Assembly: GCA_037443705.1 (NCBI GenBank)
Contig: JBBINV010000016.1
Span: 1-56,423, forward strand
DNA length: 56,423 nucleotides
Direction: 5' to 3'
DNA from: 2-02-FULL-66-14 sp037443705
Lineage (GTDB): Bacteria; Pseudomonadota; Gammaproteobacteria; Burkholderiales; SG8-39
Shown: piece after piece, positions 33,950 through 45,077 of the stretch
How positions within the stretch are numbered: the first letter of the stretch is position 1
Layout of the letters: every line of letters begins with the position of its first letter
The notes under the pieces: generated by a model
Told to the model about the DNA's origin: nothing
Seen by the model: the letters and a program-made list of their open reading frames with translations, nothing else
Database searches by the model: none
Translations under genes and position numbers: made by a program

Positions 33950-36900
33950 CTAGAGGAGCACGCGCTCGATCCCGCCCCGGTTCGCCTTTTCCACGAACCT
34001 CGGCAGCCAGTCGGGGCCGAGCAGGTGTCGCGCCATCTCCACCACAATATAATCGGCCTCGGCGCCGGTGTCATCCGTGAACCGCGCGAGCCCCTGCAGG
34101 CACGACGGGCAGGAGGTGAGGATCTTCACCTCGCCTGCGTGGCCCGCGCATCGCAGCTGACCGACGCCGCTTTTCAGCTCCTCCTCCTTGCGGAAACGCA
34201 CCTGGGTCGCGACGTCCGGCCGCGTCACCGCGAGCGTGCCCGACTCGCCGCAGCAGCGCTCCGAGAGCGGCACGCCGCCGCCCATCAGGTCGTTCACGAC
34301 CGCGAGCGGCGCGCGCGTGCGAATCGGCGTGTGGCAGGGGTCGTGGTAGAGGTAGCGCACCCCCTTCACGCCTTCAACGCCCATCCCCTTCTCGAGCAGA
34401 TACTCGTGGATGTCGATCAGGCGCGAGCCGGGAAAGATCCGGTCGAACTCGTACTTCTCGAGCTGGTCCATGCACGTGCCGCACGAGACCACCACGGTGC
34501 GGATGTCGAGGTAGTTGAGCGTGGTCGCAAGCCGGTGGAACAGCACCCGGTTCTGCATGATGATGCGCTCGCCGCGCTCGGATTCGCCCGCCGCGGTCTG
34601 CGGATAGCCGCAGCACAGGTATCCGGGCGGCAGCACGCACAGCGCGCCCGCCTCGTAGAGCAGCGCCTGGGTCGCGAGCCCCACCTGGGAGAACAGGCGC
34701 TCCGAGCCGCAGCCCGGGAAATAGAACACCGCTTCCGACTCGTCGGTCAGCTTTGCCGGATCGCGGATGATCGGCACGATCTTCGGGTCCTCGATGTCGA
34801 GAAGGCCCCGCGCCGACTTCTTCGGCAATCCCCCCGGCATCGGCTTGTTGATGAAATGGACCACCTGCGAGCGAAGCGCAGGTCTGCCCGCGCTGGCCGG
34901 GGGAGCGAGGGTCTGCTTTTTCGCAAGACCGAGCGCGTTCGCGAGCCGGTATGCCGTGCGCTGGACCCGGTATCCCCAGTCGATCATGATCTTCCGCGTC
35001 GCCGTGACCGCCCGCGGATCGGTGACGCCCAGCAGCAGCATCGCGGCGCGAGTGCCCGGATTGAAGCGCCGCCTGCCCGCGCGGCGCAGGAGGTTGCGCA
35101 TCGCGATCGAGACGTCGCCAAAGTCGATGTCGACCGGGCAGGGGCTCGCGCACTTGTGGCACACGGTGCAATGGTCGGCGACGTCGCCGAACTCGTCGTA
35201 GTGCGCGAGCGCCACCCCGCGCCGGGTCTGCTCCTCGTACAGGATCGCCTCCACGAGGAGCGAGGCAGCAAGGATCTTGTTCCTCGGCGAGTAAAGCAGG
35301 TTCGCGCGCGGCACGTGCGTGGCGCACACGGGCTTGCACTTGCCGCAGCGCAGGCAGTCCTTGATCGCGTTGGCGACGCTCCCGAGGTCGGTCTGCTCGA
35401 GGATCAGCGACTCGGCGCCGATCAGCGAGAAGCTCGGGGTGTAGGCCTTGTCGAGGTTCGCGCCCGCGAGGAGCTTCCCGGCGTTGAAGCGCCCTTCCGG
35501 ATCGGCCGATTGCTTGTAGGAGCGGAACGCTTCGAGCTCGGTCGCCTCCAGAAAATCGAGCTTGGTGATCCCGATGCCGTGCTCGCCCGAAACCACGCCG
35601 CCCAGGGACTTCGCGAGGCGCATGATGCGCGCCACCGCTTCGTTCGCGCGCCGGAGCATCGCGTAGTCGTCCGAGTTCACCGGGATGTTCGTATGAACGT
35701 TGCCGTCGCCCGCGTGCATGTGCAGCGCGACGAACACGCGCGAGCGAAGGACGCGCCGGTGCACGCCTTCCGCGCCCTCCACGATCCGGCGGAACGCCGT
35801 GCCCTCGAAGATGCGCAGAAGCTCCTCGCGCACCTCGGATTTCCAGGACAGGCGGATGGAGCCGTCCTGAATCGCCACGAAATTCGAATCCAGGCCCTCC
35901 TGAAGGCCGGACCATCGTTCCCGCACCCTTGCAATCAATTCAAGAGCAGCCTGCGGGCGCTCGCCGAGGACGTCGGCGGCCGGAACCTCGCCGTCCGGAT
36001 GAACCAGCGTCAGCTCGCCGCGGAAGTACTCCTCGAGCGCATCGAGCAGCGCGAGCTTGTTCTCGATCGAGCACTCGATGTTGATACGCTCGATGCCGTC
36101 GGCGTATTCGGCCAGGCGCTCGAGCGGGATCACCACGTCCTCGTTGATCTTGAACGCGTTGGTGTGCTTGGCGATCGCCGCGGTGCGCGCGCGGTCGAGC
36201 CAGAAGCGCCGGCGCGCCTCGGGCGAGACCGCGACGAATCCTTCGCCGCCGCGCGCGTTCGCGATCCGCACCACGGCCGAAGCGGCGCTCGCCACTTCGT
36301 CGACCTGCTCGCCCGAGATGTCGCCGATCAGCACCATCTTCGGCCGGCGGTTGCGCCGCGACTTGGTCGCGTAGCCGACCGCTTTCACGTAGCGCTCGTC
36401 CAGGTGCTCGAGCCCCGCGAGGCGCGCGTGGGCATGCGCATCCAGGAAGCGCTTCACCTCCACGATCGCCGGCACCGCCTCGTGCGCGCTGCCGAAGAAC
36501 TCCAGGCACACGGTGCGCGTGTGCGCGGGCATGCGGTGCAGCACGAAGCGCGCCGCCGTGATCAGCCCGTCGCAGCCCTCCTTCTGCACTCCCGGCAGCC
36601 CTCCGAGGACCTTGTCGGTGACGTCCTTGCCCAGGCCCGCTTTCCGGAACACCGCGCCGGGAATCTCGAGGGTCTTCTTCTCGAGTATCTTCTTGCCATC
36701 TTTTCCATACTTTCTTATCGCAAAAACCGCCCGCTCCGCGTCGTGTATTCGACCGAGGTTGTGGCCCACCCGCTCGACCTCCAGCCAGTGGCCGTCCGGC
36801 GTCACCATGCGCCACCACGCGAGGTTGTCGATCGTGGTGCCCCAGAGCACCGCCTTCTTCCCGCCCGCGTTCATCGCCACGTTGCCGCCGATGCAGGAGG

Positions 36901-37705
36901 CGTCCGCCGAGGTGGGATCGACCGCGAACACGAGGCCTGCGCGTTCGGCGGCTTCCATCACGCGGCGCGTCACCACGCCGGCCCCGCAACGAATCGTGGG
37001 AACCTGGCGCGCGACTCCGGGAAGCTCCTGCCACTCGACCTCACCCAGTCCGTCCAGTTTCTCGGTATTCACCACGGCGGACAGGCGCGTGAGCGGAACC
37101 GCGCCTCCGGTGTAGCCGGTGCCGCCGCCGCGCGGGATCACGGTGAGGCCCAGCCTTGCGAGCGCGCGCACCACCGCGAGGCACTGCTCCTCGGTATCGG
37201 GCGTCACCACGACGAAGGGGTACTCGACGCGCCAGTCGGTGGCATCGGTCACGTGCGAGACCCGCGCAAAGCCGTCGAACGCGATGTTGTCGCGCTTCGT
37301 GACACGCGCCAGCCGCCTGAGCACTTTCGCGCGGAGCCGCCGGGTTCTCTCGAAGGACTCTCCGAAGCGCTCCACGGCGGCCCGCGCCACGCCAAGCAGC
37401 CGCGGTACCTTTTCGTTTTCGCCGCGCCGAGCCTCGATATCGGCCAGCCGCTGCCGCATCGCCGCGAGCAGCTGGGCGCGGCGCCGCGGCCGCTCGATCA
37501 GATCGTCCTCGAGATAGGGATTGCGCTGCACCACCCACATCTCGCCCAGCACCTCGTACAGCATGCGCGCCGAGCGCCCGGTGCGCCGCTCGGCGCGCAG
37601 CTCGGCAATGAGCCGCCAGGCCTCGGCCCCGAGCAGCCGAAGCACGATCTCGCGGTCCGAGAACGAGGTGTAGTTGTACGGGATCTCGCGCAGCCGCGCC
37701 TGCAT
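33950..37705 (-). CDS. DUF3683 FAD-linked oxidase / Fe-S / CCG-domain chimera
   Basis: A 1251-residue cytoplasmic flavo-iron-sulfur protein. In order: an N-terminal DUF3683 region (IPYNYTSFSDREIV), an FAD-binding domain (VVVTPDTEEQ, IPRGGGTGYTGGAVPL), a D-lactate-dehydrogenase-like C-domain (HMHAGDGNVHTNIPV, SGEHGIGITKLDF), and two 4Fe-4S motifs (CLRCGKCKPVC and CTVCHKCASPCPVD). Two CCG modules follow (FYFPGCGSERLF with LCCGYPQT, and YHDPCHTPIRTR with RCCGESGTL). This is the GlcD-GlcF layout in a single chain, so oxidation of a 2-hydroxy acid with electron transfer to quinone is a fair guess; the substrate is unknown. The family is mostly betaproteobacterial. Confidence 0.9.
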   Translation of the reverse strand: MQARLREIPYNYTSFSDREIVLRLLGAEAWRLIAELRAERRTGRSARMLYEVLGEMWVVQRNPYLEDDLIERPRRRAQLLAAMRQRLADIEARRGENEKVPRLLGVARAAVERFGESFERTRRLRAKVLRRLARVTKRDNIAFDGFARVSHVTDATDWRVEYPFVVVTPDTEEQCLAVVRALARLGLTVIPRGGGTGYTGGAVPLTRLSAVVNTEKLDGLGEVEWQELPGVARQVPTIRCGAGVVTRRVMEAAERAGLVFAVDPTSADASCIGGNVAMNAGGKKAVLWGTTIDNLAWWRMVTPDGHWLEVERVGHNLGRIHDAERAVFAIRKYGKDGKKILEKKTLEIPGAVFRKAGLGKDVTDKVLGGLPGVQKEGCDGLITAARFVLHRMPAHTRTVCLEFFGSAHEAVPAIVEVKRFLDAHAHARLAGLEHLDERYVKAVGYATKSRRNRRPKMVLIGDISGEQVDEVASAASAVVRIANARGGEGFVAVSPEARRRFWLDRARTAAIAKHTNAFKINEDVVIPLERLAEYADGIERINIECSIENKLALLDALEEYFRGELTLVHPDGEVPAADVLGERPQAALELIARVRERWSGLQEGLDSNFVAIQDGSIRLSWKSEVREELLRIFEGTAFRRIVEGAEGVHRRVLRSRVFVALHMHAGDGNVHTNIPVNSDDYAMLRRANEAVARIMRLAKSLGGVVSGEHGIGITKLDFLEATELEAFRSYKQSADPEGRFNAGKLLAGANLDKAYTPSFSLIGAESLILEQTDLGSVANAIKDCLRCGKCKPVCATHVPRANLLYSPRNKILAASLLVEAILYEEQTRRGVALAHYDEFGDVADHCTVCHKCASPCPVDIDFGDVSIAMRNLLRRAGRRRFNPGTRAAMLLLGVTDPRAVTATRKIMIDWGYRVQRTAYRLANALGLAKKQTLAPPASAGRPALRSQVVHFINKPMPGGLPKKSARGLLDIEDPKIVPIIRDPAKLTDESEAVFYFPGCGSERLFSQVGLATQALLYEAGALCVLPPGYLCCGYPQTAAGESERGERIIMQNRVLFHRLATTLNYLDIRTVVVSCGTCMDQLEKYEFDRIFPGSRLIDIHEYLLEKGMGVEGVKGVRYLYHDPCHTPIRTRAPLAVVNDLMGGGVPLSERCCGESGTLAVTRPDVATQVRFRKEEELKSGVGQLRCAGHAGEVKILTSCPSCLQGLARFTDDTGAEADYIVVEMARHLLGPDWLPRFVEKANRGGIERVLL

Positions 37706-37711
37706 GCCGGC

Positions 37712-38476
37712 TCAGTCCTCCCCGCCGAACACGTCCCGGTAGCTCGCGTAAAAGCTCGCGAACAGCGTCGGAAGGAGCGCCACCAGCAGCGGGAACACGA
37801 GCGCCATCACGCCGAGCTTGAGCGCCCCGCCCGAAAGCACGATGAGCGCGCTGAGGAGCGCGAACGGGATCGCGAGCATCACCGCCGCCGCTACCGCACC
37901 GTAGGCGAGGAACGCGCGCCAGTTGAGCAGCGTGGCGAAGAAGCTGTAGAAAAGCGCCTTGCCCGGATTCATCGCGTGCCAGGCCGCGAGCACCGGCGCG
38001 AACCAGTACAGCATCATGACCGGCGCATAGAGCCCGGCGGCAAACACAAGCGCAGCGAGGAACGCGTCGGACTGCAGCACGTCGTCGGCGGGCCGGCGTC
38101 CGGTGAGCATCCAGCGCGCGAGCTCGCCGTCGTCGGCGAGCGCGCTCGCGCCGAGCATCGCCGCCAGCAGCCCGAGATAGATCCCGCCCAGCACGAGCTG
38201 GCGCGCCGCGCCCGCCCGAAACCCCTCGAAGAGCTGTGCGATCTCGGGCGCGCGGCCGCGGGCGCAGCCGCGGCTCGCTGCCATGAACCCGACCGAGATC
38301 CCGGGCACGAGCACGGTCGCGGCCGCGAGGCCGGCGTAGGGCACCAGGCTCACCGCGGTCATGAGCATCCAGTAAGCGAGCACCAGCGCGAGCCACATGA
38401 GCGGCGCGACGCGGAAGAGCCGCCACCCTTCAATGAGCCAGCGCGCCCCGCGCGCGGCAGGCACGACCCGCATCAT
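37712..38476 (-). CDS. BPSS1780-family membrane protein
   Basis: A 254-residue protein with about six helices. Features are ARWLIEGWRLFRVAPLMWLA at the start, LVPGISVGFMAASRGCARGR, the polar loop EIAQLFEGFRAGAARQLVLG, MLYWFAPVLAAWHAMNPGKA and FYSFFATLLNWRAFLAYG. The last two form the family signature. Function is unknown. Tandem ATG codons at 38476 and 38473 both overlap the thrB stop; either could start. It ends 6 bases before the DUF3683 gene. Confidence 0.85.
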   Translation of the reverse strand: MMRVVPAARGARWLIEGWRLFRVAPLMWLALVLAYWMLMTAVSLVPYAGLAAATVLVPGISVGFMAASRGCARGRAPEIAQLFEGFRAGAARQLVLGGIYLGLLAAMLGASALADDGELARWMLTGRRPADDVLQSDAFLAALVFAAGLYAPVMMLYWFAPVLAAWHAMNPGKALFYSFFATLLNWRAFLAYGAVAAAVMLAIPFALLSALIVLSGGALKLGVMALVFPLLVALLPTLFASFYASYRDVFGGED

Positions 38477-39429
38477 CGTGCGATCCAGGGCGGCGCAGCG
38501 GCGCCCGCGCGAAGCCGCAGGATCTCGCCGAAGTGCGCGGGGTCGTGCACCCGCACCAGATGGCCCGGGCGCGGAAGATGGTAGTCGTACAGGCGCGAGA
38601 GCCAGAACCGCAGCGCCGCGGCGCGAAGCAGCACGGGCCAGGCGTCGCGCTCGAGCGGCGTGAACGGCCGCACCGCGGCGTAAGCCTCGAGCAGCGCGCG
38701 CGTGCGCGCCGGGTCGAGCCGCAGGTCGCGCGGCGCATCCGCCAGGCACCAGTCGTTGGCACACACCGCGAGGTCGTAGAGGAAGGCATCCACGCCGGCG
38801 AAATAGAAGTCGATCACCCCGGTGAGCCGGGCGCCCTCGAACAGCGCGTTGTCGCGGAACAGATCGGCGTGCACCGGGCCGCGCGGAAGATCCGGAAACC
38901 GCTGGCGCTGCTGGAAGCGCAGCTCCTCGTCGAGCAGGCGCTGGCGCTCGCGGTCGAGCCGCGGGCGCACCTCCGCGGCAGCGGCCCGCCACCACTTCGG
39001 GCCGCGCGGGTTCTCGAGGTAGGCGCCGAAACTGCGAGCGGCAAGGTGCATGCGCCCGAGAAGCCGCCCGAGCTCGGCGCACTCGGCCTCGCCGGGCCGC
39101 TCGACCGAGGCGCCCGCGAGCCGCGTCACGAGCGTCGCGGGCTTGCCGTTCAGGCGCGAGAGCAGCCGGTCGCCGAGGTCCGCGACCGGCGCCGGGCACG
39201 GAATGCCGTGGCGCGCGAGGTGCGCCATGAGGCCGAGGCAGAAGTCGAGCTCTGCGGCGGGCAAGCGCTCGAACAGCGTCAGCACGTAGCGCCCTCCGGC
39301 CGTGGTGACGAAGTAGTTGGTGTTCTCGATCCCCGCGGCGACCGGCTCGAGCGCGAGCGGCGCGCCGACCGAATAGCCTTTCAGCCAGTACGCGAGCTGG
39401 CTCTCCGAAACGGGCGTGTAGACCGACAA
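38473..39429 (-). CDS. thrB: Homoserine kinase (ThrB type II, aminoglycoside-phosphotransferase fold)
   Basis: Phosphorylates homoserine in threonine synthesis, 318 residues. This is the kinase-fold form found in many beta- and alphaproteobacteria, not the GHMP form. Visible are SVYTPVSESQLAYWLKGYSV, GIENTNYFVTTAGGRYVLTL, the Brenner motif PVHADLFRDNALF and the metal-binding GVIDFYFAGVDAFLYDLAV. The start is a TTG at 39429, 1 base after the DUF2782 stop. The stop overlaps the downstream ATG. Confidence 0.93.
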   Translation of the reverse strand: MSVYTPVSESQLAYWLKGYSVGAPLALEPVAAGIENTNYFVTTAGGRYVLTLFERLPAAELDFCLGLMAHLARHGIPCPAPVADLGDRLLSRLNGKPATLVTRLAGASVERPGEAECAELGRLLGRMHLAARSFGAYLENPRGPKWWRAAAAEVRPRLDRERQRLLDEELRFQQRQRFPDLPRGPVHADLFRDNALFEGARLTGVIDFYFAGVDAFLYDLAVCANDWCLADAPRDLRLDPARTRALLEAYAAVRPFTPLERDAWPVLLRAAALRFWLSRLYDYHLPRPGHLVRVHDPAHFGEILRLRAGAAAPPWIAR

Positions 39430-39430
39430 A

Positions 39431-39754
39431 TCAGTCGAAGGTCCGCAGGATCCACATCGGCACGCGCACCCCGTCGTCGAGCGAATCGCGGCGCATCCAG
39501 TTGCCGTTGCCGGTGGTGTCGACGAGGTAGTAGGGCGGGCCGTCGCGCGGCGTGACCTTGAGGATCTTGACGCGCCCGCCCTCGCGGTACTCCTCGACGC
39601 GGTCGCCTTCCTGCGGCCGGATCGTGACGCGCGGTTCCTCGGGCGCACCCTCGCGCGGCGGCGGCGCCTCCGGCAGCGGCTCGAGCCGGGGCGGTGCCTG
39701 CGCGAGGACGACGGCCGGTAGCGCCGCCAGGGCGAGGGCGAGGATTCTGCGCAT
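39431..39754 (-). CDS. DUF2782 periplasmic protein
   Basis: A 107-residue protein with a signal peptide (residues 1-19, ending VVLAQA), a Pro/Glu-rich linker, and the DUF2782 domain (VTIRPQEGDRVEEYREGG, VKILKVTPRDGPPYYLVD, then WILRTFD). The family lies just upstream of homoserine kinase and polA in many beta- and gammaproteobacteria, and its function is unknown. It precedes thrB by 1 base. Confidence 0.88.
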   Translation of the reverse strand: MRRILALALAALPAVVLAQAPPRLEPLPEAPPPREGAPEEPRVTIRPQEGDRVEEYREGGRVKILKVTPRDGPPYYLVDTTGNGNWMRRDSLDDGVRVPMWILRTFD

Positions 39755-39769
39755 GGATCGGGGATTCTA

Positions 39770-40495
39770 CTAGAGGTTGAGCAGGATTTCCCTCTCGTCC
39801 GGCGAAGGCTCGAAGCCGCGCTTCTCGTAGAACGCGAAGATCGCGTCGATCACCTTCTGCGGCTCGTCGATCACCTGCAGGAGCCCGGCATCGCGCGGGT
39901 CGATCATCCCTTCGGCGACCAGGCGCTCGCGGAACCAGCCGAGCAGCCCCTCCCAGAACGGCGCGTGCATCAGGATGATCGGCATGGGGCGCGTCTTTCG
40001 CGTCTGCACGAGCGTCAACGCCTCGAACAGCTCGTCGAGCGTCCCGAAGCCGCCCGGGAGCACCACGTACGCGGTCGCGAACTTCACGAACATGACCTTG
40101 CGCGCGAAGAAGTGCCGGAAGCGCAGGCTCACGTCCTGGAACCGGTTCGACACCTGTTCGCGCGGCAGGTCGACGTTGAGACCGACCGCAGGCGAGCGCC
40201 CGAAGAACGCACCACGGTTGCATGCTTCCATCACGCCGGGCCCGCCGCCCGCGATCACCGCGAATCCCGCGTCCGACAGCAGCCGCGCGGTCTGCTCGGC
40301 CAGCCGATACGGAAGCGAGTCAGGCGCCGCGCGCGAGCTGCCGAACATCGACACCGCGGGCCGGATGCCGGCGAGGCGCTCGGTCGCCTCCACGAACTCT
40401 GCCATAATGCCGAACACCCGCCATGCCTCGCCCGCGGCGAGTGGCATGAGCTCGTGACCGTGGCCGGGCGGCCGTTGCAGCTTCTCGTTCTTCAT
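39770..40495 (-). CDS. LOG-family protein (TIGR00730 Rossmann fold)
   Basis: Up to 241 residues. The phosphoribohydrolase-type motif PGGFGTLDELFE is present, with VSMFGSSRAAPDSLPY, VIAGGGPGVMEACNRGA, FFARKVMFVKFATAYVVLPG and MPIILMHAPFWEGLL. Bacterial LOG proteins cleave nucleoside monophosphates, including cytokinin phosphates. With the ATG at 40495 only 1 base separates it from the divergent polA start. ATGs at 40447 or 40405 are alternatives, and 40447 keeps the conserved EAWRVFGIM segment. I give the longest form. Confidence 0.85.
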   Translation of the reverse strand: MKNEKLQRPPGHGHELMPLAAGEAWRVFGIMAEFVEATERLAGIRPAVSMFGSSRAAPDSLPYRLAEQTARLLSDAGFAVIAGGGPGVMEACNRGAFFGRSPAVGLNVDLPREQVSNRFQDVSLRFRHFFARKVMFVKFATAYVVLPGGFGTLDELFEALTLVQTRKTRPMPIILMHAPFWEGLLGWFRERLVAEGMIDPRDAGLLQVIDEPQKVIDAIFAFYEKRGFEPSPDEREILLNL

Positions 40496-40496
40496 C

Positions 40497-43195
<2,699 letters not shown>

Positions 43196-43208
<13 letters not shown>

Positions 43209-43440
43209 TCGATCATGCGGTCCGTGCGCGCAAGGAAGAGCTTGCGCTTGCTGGCGAACTCCGCGATCGCCCGTTCGTGCGGTGAGATAACCGGATTGAT
43301 CGCCGCCCGCAGCGCGTCCGGGCGGGCGGCGCCGAAATCTGTTCCAGCGCCACTCGATGGCGAGGTTCCGCCCCGCATGCCATCCGTACCGGCTCAGCCC
43401 TTCCATAAGCGCACGTTTCCGGTACTGCCCTGTGGCGGAG
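43196..43440 (-). pseudogene. Decayed relic of an ABC-transporter substrate-binding protein (COG2984-like)
   Basis: On the minus strand one frame reads MEGLSRYGWHAGRNLAIEWRW, the typical N-terminal motif of ABC_sub_bind proteins (GL-E-L-G-W-x-G-x-N-x-x-I-E-W-R-W); I give it only to 21 residues here as MEGLSRYGWHAG and NLAIEWRW. A second frame then reads RPDALRAAINPVISPHERAI and AEFASKRKL, like the later region of the same family. About 150 residues between are missing and the frame changes near 43340, so this is not a working gene. It ends inside the polA 3' end. The rest of this long non-coding stretch (43441-43596) shows nothing I can identify. Confidence 0.45.
43228..43247 (+). terminator. 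Hairpin downstream of polA
   Basis: GCGCAAG (43228-43234) pairs perfectly with CTTGCGC (43241-43247) around a 6-base GAAGAG loop, starting 20 bases after the polA stop. The following bases (TTGCTGG) contain no T-run, so it may be a weak or Rho-assisted terminator. Confidence 0.45.
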
Positions 43441-43596
43441 CGCTCGGCAGAAGCGGCCGGCACACCGACGAACTCGCGCCCTGTCCATGCGGCCTCCCCC
43501 AAAGGGCGCCCACGCGACCGCCGGATGCAGCGGACAGCCCGGGCAGCCTTGAACTTTCGGGGACCTGCGGTCCGCAGCGCGGAGTAAACTGCCCCC

Positions 43597-43854
43597 ATGA
43601 AGAAGACCGCAATCCGGGCATTCCTCGCGCGAGACCGGGAGCGGCTCGGTGCGCTCAAGCGCGAATACCACGCCATGCGCCATCGGCGGTCGCGTGGAAA
43701 ATCCGGACTCGACGCTGGACGGGCGCTATGGGAGTACGCGCGCAAGGTCCGGCCGGGTTGGCCGACGGCGCGCGACCGTGACAGGGACCTCGCGCATCAC
43801 ATGGAGCTCAAGCGACTGATCGACCGCGCCGCGCATGCGTTCTCCGCTCGCTGA
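43597..43854 (+). CDS. Small partner protein of a nucleotidyltransferase (possible antitoxin)
   Basis: An 85-residue, highly charged helical protein beginning KKTAIRAFLARDRERLGALK and containing GRALWEYARKVRPGWPTARD. I do not recognise a domain. Its last 20 bases overlap the start of the nucleotidyltransferase gene, a layout typical of two-gene toxin-antitoxin operons in which the small first gene encodes the antitoxin. The partner role is inference from layout. The pair sits in an accessory spot next to a gene relic, downstream of polA. Confidence 0.6.
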   Translation: MKKTAIRAFLARDRERLGALKREYHAMRHRRSRGKSGLDAGRALWEYARKVRPGWPTARDRDRDLAHHMELKRLIDRAAHAFSAR

Positions 43855-44431
43855 GGCACTCGCCGCGCTCAGCGAGGCGCTCGGGGCGCTTCGTGTTCGC
43901 TGGTATCTCTTTGGAGCCCAGGCGGCGCTTCTCTACGGCGCCTCAAGACTCACCGCGGATGTGGACGTAACCGTGCGGATTGGCGGCCGCAACGCGACCG
44001 AACTGGTTCGCGCACTGGAGGGGAAGGGCTTTCGACTCCGCGTTCGCGACGTGGGCGGATTCGTTGCAAAGACAAGGGTTCTTCCCGTCGTCCACCCGCC
44101 TTCCGGCATGCCCGTCGACATCGTGCTTGCCGGGCCAGGACTGGAAGAACAGTTCCTGCGGAGGCGCCGGCGCCGGAGCATCGAAGGTGTCGCCGTTTAT
44201 GTCGCCAGGCCCGAGGATATCGTCGTAATGAAGATGCTCGCCGGCCGAGGCAAGGACGAGGACGACGTCATGGCGATACTGGCAGCCCAGCCGCGGCTCG
44301 ACATCGCGGGCATACGAACCACCCTCAGGGTGCTCGAGCGCGCACTCGGGCAAAGCGACCTCCGGCCGCGATTCGAGAAACACCTCGAGCGCGTCCGGCC
44401 AGCTACTTCAAAGCGCCGAAGACCTTCTTGA
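43835..44431 (+). CDS. MNT/AbiEii-like nucleotidyltransferase (possible toxin)
   Basis: A 198-residue protein with a minimal nucleotidyltransferase fold. The motif WYLFGAQAALLYGASRLTAD runs into DVDVTVRI, supplying the G-x-x-A-L-x-x-Y-G and D-x-D metal site. A third acidic residue lies in MPVDIVLAGPG, and the C-terminal ARPEDIVVMKMLAGRGKDED is the usual helix pair of this group. Relatives include AbiEii-type toxins and stand-alone nucleotidyltransferases. The catalytic residues look intact. The gene overlaps its small upstream partner by 20 bases and its own 3' end overlaps the convergent DUF4197 gene by 29 bases, so the basic tail (SKRRRPS) may be an acquired extension. Confidence 0.75.
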   Translation: MRSPLAEALAALSEALGALRVRWYLFGAQAALLYGASRLTADVDVTVRIGGRNATELVRALEGKGFRLRVRDVGGFVAKTRVLPVVHPPSGMPVDIVLAGPGLEEQFLRRRRRRSIEGVAVYVARPEDIVVMKMLAGRGKDEDDVMAILAAQPRLDIAGIRTTLRVLERALGQSDLRPRFEKHLERVRPATSKRRRPS

Positions 44432-45077
44432 TGATGTCACTCCCGGCCTTGACCGGGTCCTTGCGGATCTTCTTCTCTTCCTCGGCGACCATGAAGAAGA
44501 GACCGTCGAGCGCTTTCTGCGTGACGTACTGGTCGAGGTGCGCATCCTCCTTCTTCACCACCCCGAACTGAACGCCCTTGGCGGCGAACTCGTCGTATTT
44601 TTCGGCGAGCTTCACTTTCCTGATCGCCGCCTGGACGATCGGTAGGAACTTCGCGCGCAAGGGCTCCGCGGTGGTGCGCTTGAAGTACTCGGTTCCCGCG
44701 GTGTCGCCACCGGTCAGGATCCCTTTTGCGTCCTGGACGGTCATCTTCTTCACCGCGTCGACGAAGAGCTTCTTCGCCTCCGGCACCGCGGCTTCCGCCG
44801 CGCGGTTCATGGTGAGGATCAGCTCGTCAGCGTATTTGCCCATGCCGAACTGGCGCATGAGCTTTTCGTAGCGCTTGAGCGTCTCGGGGAGCGGGATCCT
44901 GACCTTGTCGTTGCCGAAGAAACCGTCGGTCTTGCCGAGCGCGGCGACGGCGACCTGCGAGCCCTTCTCGAGCGCCGCCTTCAGGCCGCCGATTGCGTCC
45001 TTGTTGGAAATGGCGTCGAGCGAAGCGTGCGCGAATCCGAAGGCGGAAAAGAGCATCAGGCCCAGAACCATTCTCAT
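44403..45077 (-). CDS. DUF4197 periplasmic protein
   Basis: A 224-residue protein with a signal peptide (residues 1-18, VLGLMLFSAFGFAHA). The DUF4197 domain follows: GLKAALEKGSQVAVAALGK, GFFGNDKVRIPLPETLKRYE, ELILTMNRAAEAAVPEAKK and FMVAEEEKKIRKDPVKAGS. The family is a helical periplasmic protein of unknown role, common in beta- and gammaproteobacteria. Its ATG overlaps the lipA stop (ATGA), so it is co-expressed with lipB-lipA. Confidence 0.88.
   Translation of the reverse strand: MRMVLGLMLFSAFGFAHASLDAISNKDAIGGLKAALEKGSQVAVAALGKTDGFFGNDKVRIPLPETLKRYEKLMRQFGMGKYADELILTMNRAAEAAVPEAKKLFVDAVKKMTVQDAKGILTGGDTAGTEYFKRTTAEPLRAKFLPIVQAAIRKVKLAEKYDEFAAKGVQFGVVKKEDAHLDQYVTQKALDGLFFMVAEEEKKIRKDPVKAGSDIIKKVFGALK

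Noticed and set aside
34025..38584. A 1500-codon open frame on the plus strand.
   Set aside because: It is antisense to the DUF3683 and BPSS1780 genes, which have clear domain motifs; its own translation is His/Arg/Ala-rich with no recognisable motif.
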